Shown in pieces: positions 11,178 through 22,691 of a DNA stretch of 64,000 nucleotides (its first letter is position 1; each line of letters opens with the position of its first letter). The DNA is from Serripes groenlandicus (taxonomy: Eukaryota; Mollusca; Bivalvia; Cardiida; Cardiidae). Under the pieces are notes generated by a model that saw only the letters and a program-made list of their open reading frames with translations, did no database searches and had not been told where the DNA came from. Both the position numbers and the translations under genes were made by a program. The DNA is taken from NCBI GenBank assembly GCA_031761405.1, contig JASEVX010000005.1:31607127-31671126 (forward strand), in the 5' to 3' direction.

Positions 11178-13013
11178 GTGAGATTTACAGTGATAACTGA
11201 CTTGGACATATTATACTAAGGTTGAAATATCACCCGGAGAAACGAAATTGTCCAATATTCAACACTGTGTAGCAAATAAAACGTTGAAGTCATATATGGC
11301 ACATGTTAACATATATACATATTCTGTGTAGTTTGAACAAAATAACGTTACTGGTTTAACGGATCCAGATTTTTTTTTTTTAAATTAAAATAATATTATC
11401 CCAATAATTGATAGTCTATTCAAAAGAATGAAAGATTTTCAAAAGTTACCGAGTTTTACTTGCTACCCATTTTGGAATGTGTGATATTTCAGAATGTGAT
11501 TTAGCTAGGAGTTCATCTCTGAGCACTGAGAACGTTTTCAGAGTTTTATAGTTTGGGACCCAGTACTCGCGCCGTTTGTGTGGAAAATCCCAAGGGCAGA
11601 ACCCGCTCACCACGGGTTACAGTTAGGGTTAGGGACTAAACCTAATTTTCGCCTAACAGATCCCTATACCGCTAATGCTCACAGCACTTTGATTATATAC
11701 CTAGATCTTCGCCACATGTGTATAAAGAGGCCATTAATCTTCAACCGTACACTTTTTAACTCTAAATAGATCGGGACGCTTTAAACATATTAGTAAATGG
11801 TAACAATTTGTAGCCAAGAAATATAACTCCGTACAAAAAACTGAAATTGTACAACAGTTATCTTTCTTAGTATGGGAAACTGTAGCATCAATTTCTAGGC
11901 TGTACCTTTTGTTAGAATCACAGGTAAAGGATGCCGGTCAAAATGGTGGAAACAAAACAAATTCTGAAAGTTTAGGACAAGACTGGCACAATCGAAAAAA
12001 GGTTAAATCAGGATTCAAGCTGTTTATTCGATCACATTTCATCGCATTTTGTGTCAAAAGTAGCCTATCTATTGTGGTTTCCCGGCTAACTGTTGTGATT
12101 TTCCAGAATTATGTCAAAGAAAGTGGGTGGGGTTATGAAAAACATTATCAAACCAGATTCATTTCTAACATATCGTTTCTCACAACCGTGCTCTCTTCAC
12201 ATGTTATGTTTGGAAAGGGGATTAACTATGATTAGTCCCTTTACAATTTTGATAATCGATTTATGTTGAAAAAGGTGCAAAGAAAAACGAAAAAAACAAA
12301 TCCAAAAGGAATTGTCTGAATTTTTTCATTGTGTATGTTTTTTCATTTTCCAATTCGAATCTCTGCTGTTGATTTCCAGGGACAATATATACACGGTCCC
12401 TGATTTCTCAAGTTTTGTAACAATTGTATTATAAAAGTTTTCTGATGAATACTGTATGTGTAAACTATTTGTCTACATTGTGCTTAAAACAGTATAAACT
12501 TTGAATACAACCAAAGAAAACTTATTTAGCAATTTCTCTGCCCATAATATTCATAAAACTTACAAGCTTTATATGTTCAATCAGGTTGTGTTTTTCAGGG
12601 TGTTGGTTAAAGAAAGATAGTTATTTTATTTAGGAAGTGTTCAAAATTCATCCATGAAGGTAAAAGGTTTCAGCAATATAATGAATATTAATGTCATGGT
12701 CGGATGAACACCATAAATAGCTTATATGTTCAAGTTACTGATGTAAAGGAAACAGCATATGTTTCGTTGTGTGTGTACTGCTAACAGGTATGGTTATGCT
12801 AAAGTGAATGACAAAAATTGCCTCTAGCATCTTTTGTTTCGATTATAATAAAACATAAATGTACCACATTTTGGATTAATAGCAGTGAAATATTTCATAA
12901 GAATAACAGGTTGGTATCATGCGAGGTCTAGATGAGTTGTGTGTATTTGATGTTTGACCTTATTCTTATTTCACCTCCAAATCCTATGTTGTAGATACTC
13001 AAAAGAAATTGTC
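11178..13013. other. Stretch without recognised features
   Basis: A 108-codon frame (11909-12235) lacks family resemblance, and its first part reads as ordinary AT-rich DNA. No inverted terminal repeat or tandem array was found. Confidence 0.4.
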
Positions 13014-13242
13014 TTAACCCTTTCCCTCATACGACATTCTGCAGCAGACGACTTTGAACGTATTTTGTCAAAACATAGAAAATCTCCATAATTGAATGGA
13101 AAACCTATGACAAAAAGTGGAAAACATTGTGGCAAAAGGAGAATTTGCACATTTTGTGCAATTTCTTCTTTTGTCACTATGTTTTCAAAAAGCCGTCTGC
13201 TGCAGAGGCGTCAGAAAGCGTCTATATGAGGGAAAGGGTTAA
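13014..13242 (+). mobile_element. TTAA hairpin MITE, subfamily A
   Basis: Full-length 229-bp copy with TTAA at both edges, termini CCCTTTCCCTCAT and ATGAGGGAAAGGG, and CTGCAGCAGACGAC and GTCTGCTGCAGAGG in the two arms. Apparent ORFs inside are products of the palindrome. Confidence 0.9.
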
Positions 13243-13693
13243 TGTGACGATTCCTTGGATAAGTAAAATCATAGGGTTTGGTTAGGCTATGAGAGATACA
13301 TACTGTAGGGGAAAAGAAAACCTTTCCCCTATTGCAGACAACCTTTGATTTTTGTTTATGTTTTTAATGAACAATTTTTTCTTTTGCCACAATGTTTTCA
13401 ACTCTTAATAAGCCGTAAAGAAAAAAAAATTAATGATACTTCTGCAAATTAGATGTAAATGTCTTCTACACAGTTGGGAAATGGAAATTGCTCGTCCTGA
13501 ATTTTTATCCTTTGTCTGCAATGTTTAATAAATATTATGAAAGATATTATGTAGACTGTATCAGGTAAAGGGTTTATCATAAGGTTTCCTTCATTTCAAA
13601 AGCCATACAAAACTCATAATGTTATCGCTACTCAAAGGAAATAGAATTATAATAGTTGAGATATAATCATCTAATACCAGTTATATTTATGTT

Positions 13694-14089
13694 TAACCCT
13701 TACCACAAAATTGCAGCAGACAACTTAAAAACATGAAGGCAAAATTGCAGATAAATAAAAGTTTAGTAATTGAACCAAGTTGAAAACAGTCTTACAAAAG
13801 CAGAAATTGTTCACTATATATTGTCCATTTTTTCTTTTGCCACGACACTGTTTTCAAGTGTTGTGTTGTCCATCATACGACAATTCTGCAGCAGACGACT
13901 TTGAACGTATTTTGTAAAAAAGTAGAAAATCTCCTTAATTGAATGGATAACCTGTGACAAAAAGTGGAAAACATTGTGGCAAAAGGAGAAATTGCACGTT
14001 TTGTGCAATTTCTTCTTTGGTCACTATGTTTTCAAAAAGCCGTCTGCTGCAGAGGCGTCAGAAAGCGTCTATATGAGGGAAAGGGTTAA
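13694..14089 (+). mobile_element. Decayed MITE joined to a 5'-truncated subfamily A copy
   Basis: 13694-13869 is an old copy (TTAACCCTTACCAC start; CAGCAGACAAC arm). At about 13870 it passes into a young subfamily A copy that lacks its TTAA and CCCTTTCC left terminus but is otherwise complete to GAAAGGGTTAA at 14089. The junction looks like a deletion or recombination between neighbouring copies. Confidence 0.75.
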
Positions 14090-14338
14090 GATGTGAAAGT
14101 TAAATCATGCTATATTTGATAAAATTGGAAATGTAAAGTTTTGATAAAAACTGAAAAGATAGATGAAAAGGAAAAATTGCTTGTTTTGAACAATTTCTCC
14201 TCTTCCATAATAAGCTTTCTTCTGTAAATGTGGTCTGTTTTATTCAGTATCTGTCAGATTATATGTATAACAACTTTGCATTTCATGTTTCACTTATTGT
14301 GGTCAAGATTTATGATTTACCAATTTATATGTTATTTT

Positions 14339-14515
14339 AGTGGAACCTGTGTATAAAGACCACAGGAAGGCACAACCCTGGTCTTTGTTCACATGTTAGT
14401 CTTTCAATGCAGTGTCATTTATGCAGAAAATTAGACATTTGGATATAAACAATGTGGTTGCTTTAAACAGGGAATTGCTATACCAAGGTGGTCTTTAAAC
14501 ACAGGTTTGACTGTA
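14339..14515. mobile_element. Tc1/mariner-like MITE
   Basis: Left end reads AGTGGAACCTGTGTATAAAG and right end is the complement of CAGTCAAACCTGTGTTTAAAG, both running into GACCAC. The right end abuts TA. A second diverged copy lies at 54602-54777. Non-coding. Confidence 0.65.
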
Positions 14516-14540
14516 TAAATTTATGTTGTTGTCGAATAAA

Positions 14541-15250
14541 CACTCCCATCATGCAACAAATCTGCAGCAGATGACTTTAAAAACATAAAATACAATGTAT
14601 AGATTAAATAATTGAACTTTCATTTATATATATTTTTTACATTTTTGCCTTGATATGTTCAAAGTCGTCTGCAGCAGATTTGCTGTATTTGGGAAAGGGT
14701 TAATGAATGTAGAATGATTGAATAGAGCAATTTCTATTTTTGTAACAAGGGTTAAAACTATCCCACATACAACAAATCTGCAGCGACTTTGAAAAAATAA
14801 AGTTAAAAAATAGGTAAATATAAACATGTCTTCATGAAAGAAGAATTATTGAATAGAGCAATTTCTCCTTTTCTCAAAATGTTTTTAATAGTAAACTGCT
14901 GAAGATGTATCAAAATGCATCTGCAAGTGGGAAAGGGTTAAGATCAATGCACTGGCTGACAGACCAGGACATCCCTTGAAGGCATTTCCACAGCATAACA
15001 GTGTAAAACGAACTGTCACATACACAACGAATATTGTAAAGCTGTCCATTACACAATTATGGAGTGTGACATAACATCTTGTCTGACCAGTTTGGTGTCC
15101 GCTCAGTGACCAAACTGACCATTCCATGTCTACTTTGTCAATTATGCAAATATTTAGGAAGCGGCCAGGTAGAATTAATCTGTAATTTAATCAAGTGTAG
15201 GTAGACAGACTGCTGTCAGTCCAGTGCAAAATTGATACAATCACAAATAT
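14541..15250. mobile_element. Two old subfamily B MITE relics and flanking sequence
   Basis: Relic one: 14541-14704, with CTGCAGCAGATGAC and GGGAAAGGGTTAA. Relic two: about 14750-14941, with CCCACATACAACAAATCTGC and GTGGGAAAGGGTTAA. From 14942 to 15250 nothing is recognised; the 80-codon minus frame there is not family-like. Confidence 0.6.
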
Positions 15251-15251
15251 C

Positions 15252-15804
15252 TTAACCCTTTCCCTAATAAAGAGCCTTTCTGATGCATCTGCAGCTGACG
15301 ACTTTTGAAAACATTGTGGCAAAGGGAGAAATTGCTCTTTATGCTCTTGCCAAAATCATTTCAACTATATTAAATAATGATACTTTTATTTTATAAAGAT
15401 TTTCCATATTTTTACCAAGATCTTTTCAAAGTTGTCTGCTGCAGTTTTGTTGAATGTGGGTAAGGGATAACCCTTATACAGACAACTTCTGTGTTATGCA
15501 GTTAACAACCTTTGAAGAACAATTTATTTGGAAATTATGCAAATGAGCAATTTTTTCCTCTTTTTCAACCCTGTTGAGGGTCAACTTTATTAACCGTACT
15601 TCTATAGTTATCATCATGTTACATTTTTTCTCTATGATGTTTTTAAAACAGAGAACAATCTAGCATTAACCCTTGCCTATATACATCTAATATGCAGCAG
15701 ACGACTGAAACAAAAATGAAAATCTGTTTTTATGAAAATTTAGTTTTTAGAATAGAGTTGAAAAATTTCGTCTTGGCCACAATGTTTACAAAGAAAAGGG
15801 TTAG
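15252..15804. mobile_element. Two degenerate TTAA MITE copies
   Basis: 15252-15470 has TTAACCCTTTCCCTAATA and a right end GTGGGTAAGGGATAA. 15666-15804 is a shortened copy (TTAACCCTTGCC start, AAAAGGGTTAG end). Both are too diverged to place with subfamily A. Confidence 0.65.
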
Positions 15805-15925
15805 ATATATTACATCAGGTAAACAGTTCCAACAATCTGACATTGCATGAAACTCGACGCCCCTTTCTGTTGGCATTTTTGAAAACATCGCGCGAAAAGA
15901 AATTGTTCTTATCCTTCAATTTCAT

Positions 15926-16156
15926 TTAACCCTTTCCCTCATACGACAATTCTGCAGCAGACGACTTTGAACGTATTTTGTCAAAACATAAAAAATCTCC
16001 ATAATTGAATGGATAACCTATGACAAAAGGTGGAAAACATTTTGGCAAAAGGAGAAATTGCACGTTTTGTGCAATTTTTTCTTTCGTCACTATGTTTTTC
16101 AAAAAGCCGTCTGCTGCAGAGGCGTCAGAAAGCGTCTATATGAGGGAAAGGGTTAA
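15926..16156 (+). mobile_element. TTAA hairpin MITE, subfamily A
   Basis: Full-length copy of 231 bp, TTAA at both edges; differs from 13014-13242 at only a few positions. Confidence 0.9.
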
Positions 16157-16181
16157 ACTTATGTACACATCATTGTCTTGG

Positions 16182-16410
16182 TTAACCCTTTCCCTCATTC
16201 GACAATTCTGCAGCAGACGACTTTGAACATATTTTGTCAAAAAATAGAAAATCTCTATAATTGAATGGATAACCTACGACTAAACGTGGAAAGCATTGTG
16301 ACAAAACGAGAAATTGCTTGTCTGAGCGGTTTCTTCTTTTGTCACCATGTTTTCAAAAAGACGTCTGCTGCAGAGGCGTCAGAAAGCGTCTATATGAGGG
16401 AAAGGGTTAA
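16182..16410 (+). mobile_element. TTAA hairpin MITE, subfamily A, variant centre
   Basis: Full-length copy 25 bp after the previous one, same orientation. The usual central GCACGTTTTGTGC is replaced by GCTTGTCTGAGC, so the apex of the hairpin has changed. Confidence 0.9.
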
Positions 16411-16424
16411 AAGGCAGCTTCCCA

Positions 16425-16735
16425 CATACAACCAATATGCAGTAGATGACTAAAACATCATGATAGGCAAAAGTAAGTTAATTCTCTATAAATTCAAGTC
16501 TTATTTGTGCAGTTGTGATAGAAATATAGTGGTCTATGGATTAATTAAATGTTTCAACTTACTTTCAAAAATTGTAGCAGACAACTTTGAACACATCTTG
16601 GCAAAAATATGGAAAATCTCTACAAATTAAAGTTTAATTATTGAATAAAATTGAAAACATGTTTTGCAAAAAAAGAAATAATTGCTCATTAAGAAGCATC
16701 AAAATGTTTCCTCATATAATTGGGAAGTGTTAACA
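16425..16735. mobile_element. Old subfamily B MITE relics
   Basis: Pieces with CCCACATACAACC, TGCAGTAGATGAC, AGCAGACAACTTTGAACAC and GGGAAGTGTTAA, too broken to bound individually. Confidence 0.5.
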
Positions 16736-17400
16736 CTTATATAGAGAGGTTATATATTATATATTGGTGTTTAAAACATAGTGAATGACACTTAGCTTAA
16801 CATAATGAACTTTTAACAAGTCCATCAAGAGTGTATTGTTTTAAAACAAAGAAAGCAAAGGAATATAAACAAAGCTAAAACCAGAAAAGAATTGCTTTCT
16901 TTTCACATGATACATGAAATGTCATTCTTACATGCACTTTTATTATTTCTGGTAACACCTTTTTTTTTAAAATAAGTTAAATGTATGCTTGTATGATGTT
17001 TTCCTTAAAAACTGAAAGTACCAGTTTTTTGAAAATGTTATCATAAAAATAATTCATAAAAAGCACATTGATCCTGTCTTAATTACTTGCACAGGACATT
17101 TCTTAAAACAGTATAAGCCCAATTAAAACAAACGGGAACCATTAATTTCAAAGTACACGTCAAACAGAATGTAGGAGTTAAGGGCGAACTCTCATTGTAT
17201 GTTTTGTGATAGAATGAATGTTCACTGGTCAGGATTTAGTCGCAGTCATCGAGGATATTTAATTAATGAGTGTTAACTTATATACATTGCTAGTTATTTG
17301 TTAGTTGTTGTGGATAATAGTGTGGACATTTCAGTTAAATCTATGGAAATTATAAGCAAAAGATTGCGTATTTAATTCTTAGTTGTAAGAAGGACACAAC
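16736..17400. other. Stretch without recognised features
   Basis: AT-rich; no coding frame, inverted repeat or tandem repeat that I can support. Confidence 0.4.
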
Positions 17401-17409
17401 AAAAATCAG

Positions 17410-17605
17410 GTATTTACCCTTTCCCATAATATTTTGACACAAAAGCAGCAAGCAAACTGCTATAATCATCAATTCATCCTCTTGCCACAATGTCTTGAAC
17501 TCAATTTAACAATTCTTCTTTCAATCATAGATATTTTTGATTTATTTACGTAGATGTTCGCAAAGTTTGTCTGCTGCAGATTTGTCTTATTTGGGAAAGG
17601 TTTAA
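17410..17605. mobile_element. Old subfamily B MITE relic
   Basis: Runs from ACCCTTTCCCATAA to TTTGGGAAAGGTTTAA, with GTCTGCTGCAGATTTGTC in the right arm. Confidence 0.55.
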
Positions 17606-17750
17606 AGAAAAAAAATGCCAATAGATTTATTTCTACTTGAATATTTTAAGCTTAATATGACTTGTAAACAAGTGATCTTTTTCATTGTTTGAAATGGGAT
17701 TGCTTGGTACTTGGTATATAATATTCTTTACGCAGTTTATCATGCATGCA

Positions 17751-17936
17751 TTAACCCTTTCTCTCATACGACAATTCTGCAGCAGACGACTTTGAAAATA
17801 GAAAATCTCCATAATTGAATGGATAACCTATGATTAAAAGTGGAAAACATTGTGGCAAAAGGAGAAATTGCACGTTTTGTGCAATTTCTTCTTTTGTCAC
17901 TGTTTTCAAAAAGCCGTCTGCTGCAGAGGCGTCTTA
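17751..17936 (+). mobile_element. TTAA hairpin MITE, subfamily A, right end missing
   Basis: Starts with TTAACCCTTTCTCTCATACG and stops at GCAGAGGCGTC, where the TTAA of the next copy begins. The final 30 bp (GAAAGCGTC to GAAAGGG) are lost. Confidence 0.85.
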
Positions 17937-18163
17937 ACCCTTTCCCTCATACGACAATTCTGCAGTAGACGACTTTGAACATATTTTGTCAAGAAATAGA
18001 AAATCTCTATAATTGAATGGATAACCTATGACTAAAAGTGGCAAACATTGTGGAAAAAGGAGAAATTGCACGTTTTGTGCAATTTCTTCTTTTGTCACTA
18101 TGTTTTCAAATAGCCGTCTGCTGCAGAGGCGTCAGAAAGCGTCTATATGAGGGAAAGGGTTAA
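17934..18163 (+). mobile_element. TTAA hairpin MITE, subfamily A
   Basis: Full-length copy arranged head-to-tail with the truncated copy at 17751. The missing end of that copy does not reappear on the far side, so this is not simple nesting. Slippage or recombination between two copies is more likely. Confidence 0.9.
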
Positions 18164-18165
18164 CC

Positions 18166-18452
18166 CTTTACCACTTGCAGAGACTGTAGTGAAGTGGGTT
18201 GTCAGTTTGAACCCGGCAGCTCAGCCAACATAATCTTTCCGACGTTTGACAATAGTTATTGTGACAAGTGTCTGAGTCTTCTATTGATGAACTAACAGTC
18301 AATATGGAAAAGCAGCCAGTTGCTTGGAAAGAATGTTGTGTGGAGTATTGGCATGAGAAAGTCAAGAAACACAGAGTTAGGTGAACTGGTCATTGTGATA
18401 TGACTGGAAAGTTGTTGAAAACGGTGTAAAACCCCAATCAATCATCCTTTGC
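18166..18452 (+). mobile_element. SINE of the AGCAGCCAGTTGCTTGG group
   Basis: Contains a decayed box B (AGTTTGAACCC), the body motif AAAGCAGCCAGTTGCTTGG, GTGTGGAGTATTGG, and the 3' domain GTGATATGACTGGAAAG with CGGTGTAAAACCCCAATC. It starts directly beside the TTAA of the MITE ending at 18163. Confidence 0.7.
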
Positions 18453-18585
18453 CACATTCAGACCCAGTTGTGATGTCATATTGCAGACCCTATTTGACAT
18501 GATGTCTGGCAGATCATGTTTGAATACATTGCAGGAAAGTAGAAATTGCTCAAGTAAATTGATTTGTCATTCTATTGCAATGCTT

Positions 18586-18774
18586 AAGTCCTTTCCCACA
18601 TACAACAAATCAACTACGTTGAAAACATGGTAGTCAAAAACATAGAAAATCTCTATCATTGAAGGTAGGCCTATCTTGAATGAAACAAGGTAAAAATATT
18701 TTGGCAAAAGGAGAAATTGCCCGTTTTGAGAAATTTCTTGTTTCATCACAAGCGTCTACATGTGGGAAAGGGTT
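18586..18774. mobile_element. Old subfamily B MITE relic
   Basis: CCTTTCCCACATACAAC at the left, GGCAAAAGGAGAAATTGC in the centre, GTGGGAAAGGGTTTAA at the right. Confidence 0.6.
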
Positions 18775-19193
18775 TAAAAACTATAAAGAAGTGCATACTT
18801 ATTGTTCTTTAATCCTTATTTGTCCTACCAACACTATTTTGTAGAAATATCTCATATTTTCTAAAGCTTAGTTACGTTGCTCATTGATTGAAATGGCCAA
18901 AATGCAAAACTCACTCTCAAATTTCAGTCCATGAATATTTAGTAATAGCAAAGATAAGCCCCACACATTCCTAATTGAGAGTACCTTTTTATGACGGGCA
19001 GTGAACTGAATGATGTATTCACAAGTATGTGTGTGGTCAATTTAATTTCACAACACTTTGAAATAATTCTGATGAAAATCTTGATAGAAAATTGGGAGCT
19101 TATTTCTTAAACAGAGTTGAAAAAAATGTGGATAAAAGAATACATTTAACAATTTCTCCTTAAACTATTGATTGTTTGGTGTTTTAACTAAAT

Positions 19194-19353
19194 GCTAAAT
19201 TATTTTCGTCTACTATATGCTTACTGAAATTGAATCGGAGTGGCAAACAGTTTGGATCTCAGATCAGTCCCCACGGGGACTGATCTGGATCCAAACTGTT
19301 TGCAAATGTCATCAACGGGTGACAAAACCCGCCGCTAGCGTGCTAAGAGTTAA
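19194..19353. mobile_element. Second TTAA MITE family (GCATGCTAAGAGTTAA ends)
   Basis: Bounded by TTAA, right terminus GCGTGCTAAGAG. The centre is a palindrome, GATCAGTCC...GGACTGATC, inside CAAACAGTTTGGAT and ATCCAAACTGTTTG. Related copies: 31928-32141 and 45653-45853. Confidence 0.75.
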
Positions 19354-19548
19354 GCTGCCTTCAGCAATTCATATCACAGCGTGTCCTGGGTAAGTTACCA
19401 GTACAACTGGCCAATTTATCCTGTCATCCGCCAGTCAGTTGTAATGCTAACCCTGCAACCCTGAGCACAAAGGAGTACAGACATTACAGACCTGCAACCT
19501 ATTGTCGAAATCAAATGTTGATGGCTTTGTTACCATAAGGTCATTTGT

Positions 19549-19955
19549 TTTAATCCTTTCCTGATGGAGAATTCCCACAAACGAAAAATTTGCAGCAGAC
19601 TAAAATGTTATAATTGAGTAGAAAACTTATGAGCAATAATGCTATTTCTCTTTCTCTGTTACAATGTTTTTTAAAGTTTTCGCTGCAAACGTGTTAAAAT
19701 GTTTCAGCAAGTGGGAAAGAAGTACCCATTTAAGCCGGACTGTTTTTATTCAATGAAAGAACCATGTTTTCAAAAAGCCATCTTCTGCAGAGGCATCAGA
19801 AAGCGTCTATATGAGCGAAAGGGTTAAAGCAACAAATTGGATTTTTTCCTAATGAAAGCCTAATGTCATTATGAGCAATTTCACTTTGCCACGACATTTA
19901 AAATGTTGTCTGCTTCAGAGGTGTCAAAATGTGTGTACCTGTGGGAAAAGGTTAA
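19549..19955. mobile_element. Three MITE fragments in series
   Basis: 19549-19720 is an old copy (CCTTTCCTGATGG start). 19766-19829 is the right end of a subfamily A copy, ending GCGAAAGGGTTAA. 19850-19955 is the right half of another, ending GTGGGAAAAGGTTAA. Confidence 0.6.
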
Positions 19956-19966
19956 GTGGGCCAAGT

Positions 19967-20312
19967 TATCACTTTCCCTCATATAGACACTTTCTGATGC
20001 CTCTGCAGCAGACAGCTTTTTGAAAACATAGTGACAAAAAAAGAAATTGCTCAAAACAAGCAATTTCTCCAATTGCCACAATGTTTTCCACTTTTAGTCA
20101 TAGGTTATCCATTCAATTATTGTTTATCAAAAGTGACTTATAGGCCCTACGCGGCCGGATGTTTATATTGTTTGATGTTTGTATTTGTAAAATATGTACA
20201 CAGTTGTCACAATAATAAAATAATTTACTTATACTTATAGAGAATTTCTTTTTTTGACAAAATATGTTCAAAGTCGTCTGCTGCAGAATTGTTGTATGAG
20301 GGAAAGGGTTAA
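19967..20312 (-). mobile_element. TTAA hairpin MITE, subfamily A, with ~115-bp insertion
   Basis: Arms match the reverse orientation (CATATAGACAC at left, GTATGAGGGAAAGGG at right). Between TCCATTCAATTAT and TATAGAGAAT, where the family is normally contiguous, about 115 bp of unrelated sequence (about 20122-20238) including GGCCCTACGCGGCCGG is inserted. The left TTAA has mutated to TATCA. Confidence 0.8.
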
Positions 20313-20501
20313 AGAAAGTAAAAAATATTTGATTTATATTGTAGTATGGTTGACCCCATTCTTGTCATAGTTTTAAGGCATATAAAACTGCTTTATATCA
20401 TCTAGGTGTGTGCTTTGTACAACCTCATAACCGAAAACCACAGATATCTTTATATTGCTCACAGGTCATGACTCAAATTAACTAGCAATTTGTCAAAAGC
20501 A

Positions 20502-20672
20502 TTAACCCTTTCCCACATACAACAAATCTGCAGCAGATGACTTTTAGGGATATAAACATAGAAAATCTCTACCAATGAAAGTGTAATTATTGAATAGAGT
20601 TAAAAACATTATGGCAAAAGACGAAATTGCTCATTGTGAGCCATTTTCCTTTTGACATCTAAGTTTTCAAAT
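20502..20672. mobile_element. Subfamily B MITE, right end lost
   Basis: TTAACCCTTTCCCACATAC start, CTGCAGCAGATGAC arm and hairpin centre ATTGCTCATTGTGAGC, then broken off beside the palindrome at 20691. Confidence 0.7.
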
Positions 20673-20690
20673 AGGTCAATCTTTGGTTTT

Positions 20691-20730
20691 ACCAAAGACC
20701 TAATAACACATGTGTTATTAGGTCTTTGGT
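20691..20730. repeat. 40-bp perfect palindrome
   Basis: ACCAAAGACCTAATAACACA is followed at once by its exact reverse complement, with no spacer. Outside it GGTTTT and TTTAC partly extend the symmetry. It lies where a MITE arm is truncated. Confidence 0.95.
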
Positions 20731-21023
20731 TTTACTCTTAATAAATTTTCTTACACTTGTGTATTAAATTATATGTTCATCATTGAAAACTTTGTTTTGT
20801 ATTGGAAGATATGTTTACAGTTTGACCCCTGTGACTTTCCAAATTAAAACAAATCTGCACAGACCACTTTGAAATCTTCTAGGCCAAAAAATGGAAAGTT
20901 TCTTCTTTTTATCTAAATTTTAATGAAAAATGTTATGAATTAATTGATCCTTTTGTCACATTGTTTTCAAAAGTAGTCAGCTGCAGAGGTGTTAAAATGT
21001 GTATGAAAAAGTTTCAATTACCT

Positions 21024-21254
21024 TTATTCCTTTCCCTCATATAGACGCTTTCTGACGCCTCTGCAGCAGACGGCTATTTGAAAACATAGTGACAAAAGAA
21101 GAAATTGCACAAAACGTGCAATTTCTCCTTTTGCCACAATGTTTTCCACTTTTTGTCATAGGTTATCCTTTCAATTATGGAGATTTTCTATCTTTTGACA
21201 AAATATGTACAAAATCGTCTGCTGCAGAATTGCCGTATGAGGGAAACGGTTTAA
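21024..21254 (-). mobile_element. TTAA hairpin MITE, subfamily A, reverse orientation
   Basis: Near-complete copy; left TTAA has mutated to TTCC context, right end reads GAGGGAAACGGTTTAA. Hairpin centre GCACAAAACGTGC. Confidence 0.85.
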
Positions 21255-21445
21255 GTATAATAATACAGTTTAATCGGTCATGTAAAAATGCGTTTCCTGT
21301 AATATCATATTTCATGCACTTCATACCATACTGTGAAGTGGCTTCTCTTACTGTCAAGTGAAACTGAATAAATTATGTAACCATATATATCCCTTTCCCA
21401 TATATCCACTCACATCCCGATGTATTTTAATGAATCTACAGAAGA

Positions 21446-21557
21446 TCACTTTAACCTTTTTTATCATATAGACACTTTCTGACACCCTTTGCAGCAGACG
21501 GTATTTTGAAAACGAGCAATTTCTCCTTTTGCCACAATGTTTTCCACTTTTATTAGT
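21446..21557 (-). mobile_element. Left half of a subfamily A MITE
   Basis: From TTAACCTTTTTTATCATA through GCAGCAGACGG to GTTTTCCACTTTTA, where unrelated sequence (GTCGCCGGGC) begins. Confidence 0.7.
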
Positions 21558-22045
21558 CGCCGGGCAGAAGCCCGCGACTTCTATTTTTAATAGCTTTTCG
21601 GAAATCACATGGGAGGGCGGCTTATTATTAGAAAGAAACAAATCTAGATGATTTGAACATATTACAATTGTGGTTGTTTACGAACACTAATAAATGACAC
21701 ATCTAAAATGAAATAAATATTCCGATTTTTTAATGTTTGCAGTTTTTTTTATTTCACTCGCATTTAAGTTTTTTGTCTTATTTACGAAGACAAAAGTGGT
21801 CCCTTCAAGACGTGAACCAACACCCCCTAATGCAGACTCTTATGTGTCATCATTGAGGTCAATTTCGGATTCTCCTTTTAATAGCAATTTTAACTTACTA
21901 AATGTTGTTTTCATGTTCAAAGAGATGTCTTGATTTGTGTAGAATTCATTTAATAATGTTAATCCATGAATATCTAAAGTAGGAACTGTTTCTAAGCTAA
22001 ATATAGACCCTATTCTGTTGTGTAGTTTCGTGACCTTTAACATCG
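21558..22045. other. Unannotated spacer before the DIRS element
   Basis: No gene recognised. Short frames on both strands (21733-21933, 21840-22043) overlap and lack resemblance to any family. Confidence 0.4.
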
Positions 22046-22065
22046 ATTTTTATATCAAAAATACA

Positions 22066-22215
22066 TTACCAGTCATTTAATACCTGATATATCATCTCTA
22101 TACACCTTAATTATCCAAAAAAAACGCCCACGCTAGCATATCCCTCACGTATCCGTGACATACACGGCCGCCCGGAAGTACAGGCGCGCACGTGAGCGGG
22201 TAGTCACTTTTCATT
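22066..22215 (+). repeat. DIRS left inverted terminal repeat
   Basis: Begins TTACCAGTCATTTAATACC and runs through GCGCACGTGAGCGGGTAGTC to CACTTTTCATT. It is an almost exact inverse of 28477-28628. The 20 bases outside it (22046-22065, ATTTTTATATCAAAAATAC) are not in the right ITR but are complemented in the internal region. Confidence 0.9.
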
Positions 22216-22691
22216 TTTGGATTCACCGGAGTAGTCGATAAGAAAATTTATATTATTATTTCTTCTTCCAATTAACTCTTTTGTTTTATAAGGCCCTGCC
22301 TTATAATCATTTAATTGTCCAAAGATATTTTGTCTACATTAACGTCACAGCCGTAAATTATTTACTTTATTGCTGTATTTATTGTTTTGTAGCAGACGAT
22401 ACGCTGAGAAGCACGTGGATTACCCCACCCGCTAATTTCAGTTACCGTCTTCGGGTGCGGAAGTCTTGCTGTTTTCAATACTTTTTCCCTACCCTGTTAG
22501 CGATAGTACATTAACTATTGCTGTATGAATTATTGACTGTCCTATTCAATATTTGTGAAAAAAATTTGATACAAAATTTATTTCAATATACGTGTCCAAA
22601 CTACCGGTGTCACCGTGGTGTGGATATATTAAAACGGATTATAAACGGATTATATACGGATTATTTACTGTTTGGTGAGTATTTTTGAATT

